Source: an uncultured Acetatifactor sp. (GTDB taxonomy: Bacteria > Bacillota > Clostridia > Lachnospirales > Lachnospiraceae). From it: 36,791 nt of DNA. The notes under the pieces are model-generated. The model had not been told where the DNA came from. It worked only from the letters and a program-made list of their open reading frames with translations, and did no database searches. How positions within the stretch are numbered: position 1 is the stretch's first letter; each line of letters starts with the position of its first letter. A program made the translations under genes and the position numbers. Location: contig CAJUQT010000043.1 in the NCBI GenBank assembly GCA_910588225.1, forward strand, positions 1 through 36,791, written 5' to 3'. Of this stretch, positions 34,121 through 36,791 are shown in pieces.

Positions 34121-34261
34121 TTAAATGGCGGCATATATTTTTACCAGAGGAGAATCTGATTTTTTGACAGGAAAGAAAAATATAATAATAGAATGAAAAA
34201 AATTTTGGGCATGTTGATAAAAAAATGCATAAAATTTCTACATTTTTTTCCCCGGAATAAA

Positions 34262-34290
34262 TGGACAAATCAGGATAGTGAGGATAAAAT
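34262..34290 (+). promoter_or_regulatory. promoter of the DUF3048 lipoprotein gene
   Basis: TGGACA (34262-34267), 17-bp spacer, TAAAAT (34285-34290), 30 bases before the ATG. Confidence 0.55.
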
Positions 34291-34320
34291 AGAAGAAAAA
34301 CCATAAGGAAAGGAATTCTC

Positions 34321-35511
34321 ATGAAAAAGAAAGTAGTAGCAGTAATTATAGCGGCGATGACTGTTCTGGCCGGATGCGGAGGCGAAGGAGGAGAATCACA
34401 GTCTCCTGTTCAGACAGTAAAGCCGGTGGTTATTGTGGATGAAACTGAATCAACGCCGGAAACGACAGAAGAGCTGGCGACAACACCGGAGCCGGAAGAA
34501 CGTGAGGGCATGTACCGCAGCGAGCTGACAAATGAATGGATTGATGAGAGTCTGCAGAATCAGCGTCCGATTGCAGTCATGGTAGACAATGAGAAGACTG
34601 CACTTCCACACTATGGACTTACACAGGCAGATGTTGTTTACGAGATGATGAACAGCACGGCAAACGGCAGGGTTACACGTTTTATGGCAATTGTAAAGGA
34701 TTGGGACAGCCTTACGCAGTTCGGCAGCATACGGAGTACCAGAGAGACCAATATTTACCTTGTTGGAGAGTGGAATGCCATACTCTGCCATGACGGAGGA
34801 CCATACTTTGTAATGGGAAATTCGGAGGCAAATTATAAGGGGCTGATTGCACAAAAGGATTATTGCGACAATCTCAGCGGCATATTTCCCCGTGTAGAAA
34901 ATGGAAAGCCGTCGGAATTTACAGAATATATCGTACAGGATGACCGTAGTGTAAAAAAATCGGGGAAAACCGTTGCGGAAGGGATCAGCAGCAAGGGATA
35001 CAGTGTGGAGTATAATGAATATTACATAGGGCCGCATTTTACATTTTCCAGTCAGGAATTTGATTTGTCCGGTGAGTCCGGTGCATTTGACTGTAACGAG
35101 ATTCAGCTGAAACCTTTTGAACATAATAATTCCAGACTTGAGTACAATGAGACCACTGGTACTTATGATTATTACGAGTATGGAGAGCCCCACCTTGATC
35201 CTGAAAACGGGAATGCCCAGCTTTCTTTTGAGAATCTCATTATTCAGAAGTGCAGTTTTAGCGTACATGAGCCGGCAAAAGAGGGATATTTTATTTATAA
35301 CTGTCTCGGCAGCGGGGAGGGATATTTTATCACAAACGGAACAGCTATCGATATAACATGGGAAAAGGGCGGAGAGGCTGAGAACGGCAGCGGAGCTTCC
35401 CTTACTGTTTTCCGGAACAAGGCCACAGGCGAGGAGATTGTGCTTAACACAGGTAAGACATATATTGCACTGGTACCGGATGATACATGGAATACCATCG
35501 TTATTAAATAA
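34321..35511 (+). CDS. DUF3048 (YerB-like) lipoprotein
   Basis: 396 aa lipoprotein: signal peptide with lipobox LAGC (Cys19), an acidic Thr/Glu-rich spacer, then the two DUF3048 domains: RPIAVMVDNEKTALPHYGL with DVVYEMMNSTANGRVTRFMA and QFGSIRSTRETN, and a C-terminal beta domain (YFITNGTAIDITWEKGG, NTGKTYIALVPDD). Start at 34321 follows AAGGAAAGG. B. subtilis YerB is the nearest named relative; function is not well known, and a cell-envelope role is likely from the location. It has its own promoter and is closed by a strong terminator, so it is a one-gene unit. Confidence 0.93.
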   Translation: MKKKVVAVIIAAMTVLAGCGGEGGESQSPVQTVKPVVIVDETESTPETTEELATTPEPEEREGMYRSELTNEWIDESLQNQRPIAVMVDNEKTALPHYGLTQADVVYEMMNSTANGRVTRFMAIVKDWDSLTQFGSIRSTRETNIYLVGEWNAILCHDGGPYFVMGNSEANYKGLIAQKDYCDNLSGIFPRVENGKPSEFTEYIVQDDRSVKKSGKTVAEGISSKGYSVEYNEYYIGPHFTFSSQEFDLSGESGAFDCNEIQLKPFEHNNSRLEYNETTGTYDYYEYGEPHLDPENGNAQLSFENLIIQKCSFSVHEPAKEGYFIYNCLGSGEGYFITNGTAIDITWEKGGEAENGSGASLTVFRNKATGEEIVLNTGKTYIALVPDDTWNTIVIK

Positions 35512-35530
35512 GATATAATATAGTTTTCTT

Positions 35531-35565
35531 AAAGGATGGGCATGTCAGCGTGCCCATCCTTTTGT
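35531..35565 (+). terminator. rho-independent terminator after the DUF3048 gene
   Basis: AAAGGATGGGCA and TGCCCATCCTTT form a 12-bp stem around TGTCAGCG (35531-35562), followed by TTTTG. Strong GC-rich hairpin, and it could act in both directions. Confidence 0.9.
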
Positions 35566-35595
35566 TGCTGAGGATGATGAGACTGGGTGGCAAAA

Positions 35596-36524
35596 ATGAA
35601 TAAGAGGAAATTCTTCCGGAAGAGCCGGATTCTTTATCTCTGTATTGTAGGGCTGGTGGTGCTGCTGAATGGACGCTGAACTGTTTTATCCTTTATCACG
35701 TATCTACTTTTTCAGAGCAGTATTTTGGAGAAGATATGGGAGAGTATACCCTGGTGGAACTGATTGAGATATATAACATGGTGGCAGAGCGGTGTAATCA
35801 TTTTGCCCGGGTGATGGAGCGGGATGAAAGCGGTATGGTGTTGTATAGAGGAAGCGTGGGGGCAGACGGAGAGACTCTGGATATGGAGGATACGGCGAGG
35901 ATGCTGATGAGACAGCTGGGGGAGACATATCCTCAGCTGGATGGATTTTACCCCCGCTCGAAGGCGCTTCTATCCTCGGATTTCATGTGCCAGCAGCATA
36001 TGCAGGGGTATTATTTTCCTTTTTCCATGGAGGCAAATTACAATGATGTCATGCATATTTTGAACTTTCCGTCCACAATGTGCCATGAGCTTGCGCATCT
36101 GAGAGGTTATATCTATGAGGATGAGGCAAACTTTATCGGTTATCTGGCCTGTGTGCAGTCCGAGGATGCGTTTTTTCAGTATGCAGGATATCTCAGTGTG
36201 CTGACCTATCTGAACAATGACTTGTACAAGGCGTGGGAAAGCAGCCCTGCTGTCTATGAGGAAGCCGTGGAGATACTCCGGCCTGTGACAGTAGACAGGT
36301 TGGTTTGGGAGGACAATGTCTTCGTGGTGCAGGAAGAATGGGACCGCATCAACAGAAAAGCATGGGTTGATACGGAAGTCGTGGATAAGGCAGCGGATAT
36401 GTTCATTGACACGAATCTGAAGGTGAACGGTGTGTCGGACGGTGCGGCCAGCTATAGTCGAGTGGTACGGCTGTTGCTGCAGTATTATCGAAACAGCTCG
36501 GGAGGTGGGAACACATCCAAATAG
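35596..36524 (+). pseudogene. DUF3810 zinc-peptidase-like membrane protein, internally deleted
   Basis: ATG 35596 begins a typical DUF3810 start (NKRKFFRKSRILYL then hydrophobic GLVVLLN), but this frame closes at 35676-35678. From 35670 the coding continues two bases out of frame (WTLNCFILYH..., ATG at 35736) into the conserved DUF3810 body, including the zinc-binding helix HELAH (residues 117-121 from 35736) in CHELAHLRGYIYEDEANF and a long helical C-terminus. About 100 residues with further TM helices that normally lie between are missing. The body could still be translated from 35736 (262 aa), but there is no good ribosome site and no membrane anchor. I call it a pseudogene. Confidence 0.75.
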
Positions 36525-36662
36525 ATTCCTGTTAATTTTGGTGACGAATTCCATCAGACTTTATGTAAATTTTCGAGGCATAATATTGGGGTAACAGTTC
36601 AGGACCTTGTTTGAATTGTTACAAATTTAGGAAAAATTTGAGATAAAATTTAAAGTAAACTC

Positions 36663-36691
36663 TTGACAATGAAATAGCTTTCGTGTAAAAT
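36663..36691 (+). promoter_or_regulatory. promoter of tRNA-Gly
   Basis: TTGACA (36663-36668), 17-bp spacer, TAAAAT (36686-36691), about 46 bases before the tRNA. Confidence 0.75.
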
Positions 36692-36737
36692 ATGTATTGT
36701 CGTCAGGGCAGAAGAAAATTTAATAGTTGTTAAATTT

Positions 36738-36791
36738 GCAGGTGTAGTTCAGTGGTAGAACACCAGCCTTCCAAGCTGGATATGTGGGTTC
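36738..36791 (+). tRNA. tRNA-Gly (anticodon TCC), cut by the window end
   Basis: First 54 bases of a tRNA: acceptor GCAGGTG, D-arm GTTCAGTGGTAGAAC, anticodon stem CCAGC/GCTGG with loop CTTCCAA (anticodon TCC) and the beginning of the T-arm (GTGGGTTC). The rest lies beyond the window. Confidence 0.9.

Noticed and set aside
34164..34186. TTGACA and TATAAT upstream of the DUF3048 gene
   Set aside because: The spacer is only 11 bp; the TGGACA-17-TAAAAT pair at 34262-34290 is a better promoter.

Overview
The window looks like chromosomal DNA of a Gram-positive, low-to-mid GC Clostridia, most likely Lachnospiraceae. The support is strong AGGAGG-type ribosome binding sites, consensus sigma-A promoters, tRNAs without an encoded CCA end, and the gene families present: a SpeD/SpeE/carboxynorspermidine dehydrogenase polyamine cluster, DUF3048 and DUF3810 proteins, a YjbR-DUF3795 fusion, and a Firmicutes-style type VII secretion ATPase. 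The family-level assignment is inference.

Layout. (1) 1-3330 is a decayed accessory stretch: a BrnT/BrnA-type toxin-antitoxin pair, the C-terminal tail of a type I restriction HsdR subunit abutting it, a frameshifted lipoprotein, two tiny overlapping unknown genes and one small unknown protein. (2) 3400-10330 is a polyamine cluster behind a good promoter and a ~380-nt structured leader ending in a terminator-like hairpin: speD, an AT-rich orphan gene flanked by a 12-bp inverted repeat, an Orn/Lys/Arg decarboxylase, speE and a carboxynorspermidine dehydrogenase, then azlC-azlD. (3) 10330-10525 (minus) is the tail of a DUF4143 ATPase gene, now a remnant. (4) 10665-32597 is the main attraction: sixteen same-strand, closely packed genes behind a perfect TTGACA-17-TATAAT promoter. 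They encode a type VII secretion (T7SSb-like) system: YukD/EsaB-like ubiquitin-fold protein, EssC ATPase with tandem FHA-like domains, three WXG100 proteins, a coiled-coil partner, an LXG-like secreted or membrane protein, a DUF3592 protein, a TPR protein, a VWA-TM-FHA protein, a Ser/Thr kinase-TM-TPR protein, a 54-aa membrane protein, a TPR-LRR protein, a 1296-aa VWA protein, an Ig-like surface protein and a zinc-ribbon membrane protein. (5) 32785-36791 is ordinary chromosome: small XRE regulator, tRNA-Ala(GGC), YjbR-DUF3795 protein, DUF3048 lipoprotein with terminator, a broken DUF3810 gene and the start of tRNA-Gly(TCC).

How the genes may work together. The polyamine genes would make an amino-acid-derived diamine and extend it both with decarboxylated SAM (SpeD/SpeE) and by the aspartate-semialdehyde route (carboxynorspermidine dehydrogenase); the decarboxylase that completes the second route and the agmatine-processing enzymes are not in the window. 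In the T7SS locus none of the usual membrane partners EssA, EssB/YukC and EsaA/YueB is recognisable. Instead there is a membrane kinase of EssB-like layout (cytosolic kinase fold, one TM, extracytoplasmic helical repeats) but with intact catalytic residues. It carries a long insert with four Thr-x-Leu-Val motifs, and a neighbouring VWA protein carries an FHA domain. I infer a phosphorylation/FHA-controlled T7SS variant with a large extracytoplasmic VWA/LRR/Ig module. No cognate phosphatase is visible.
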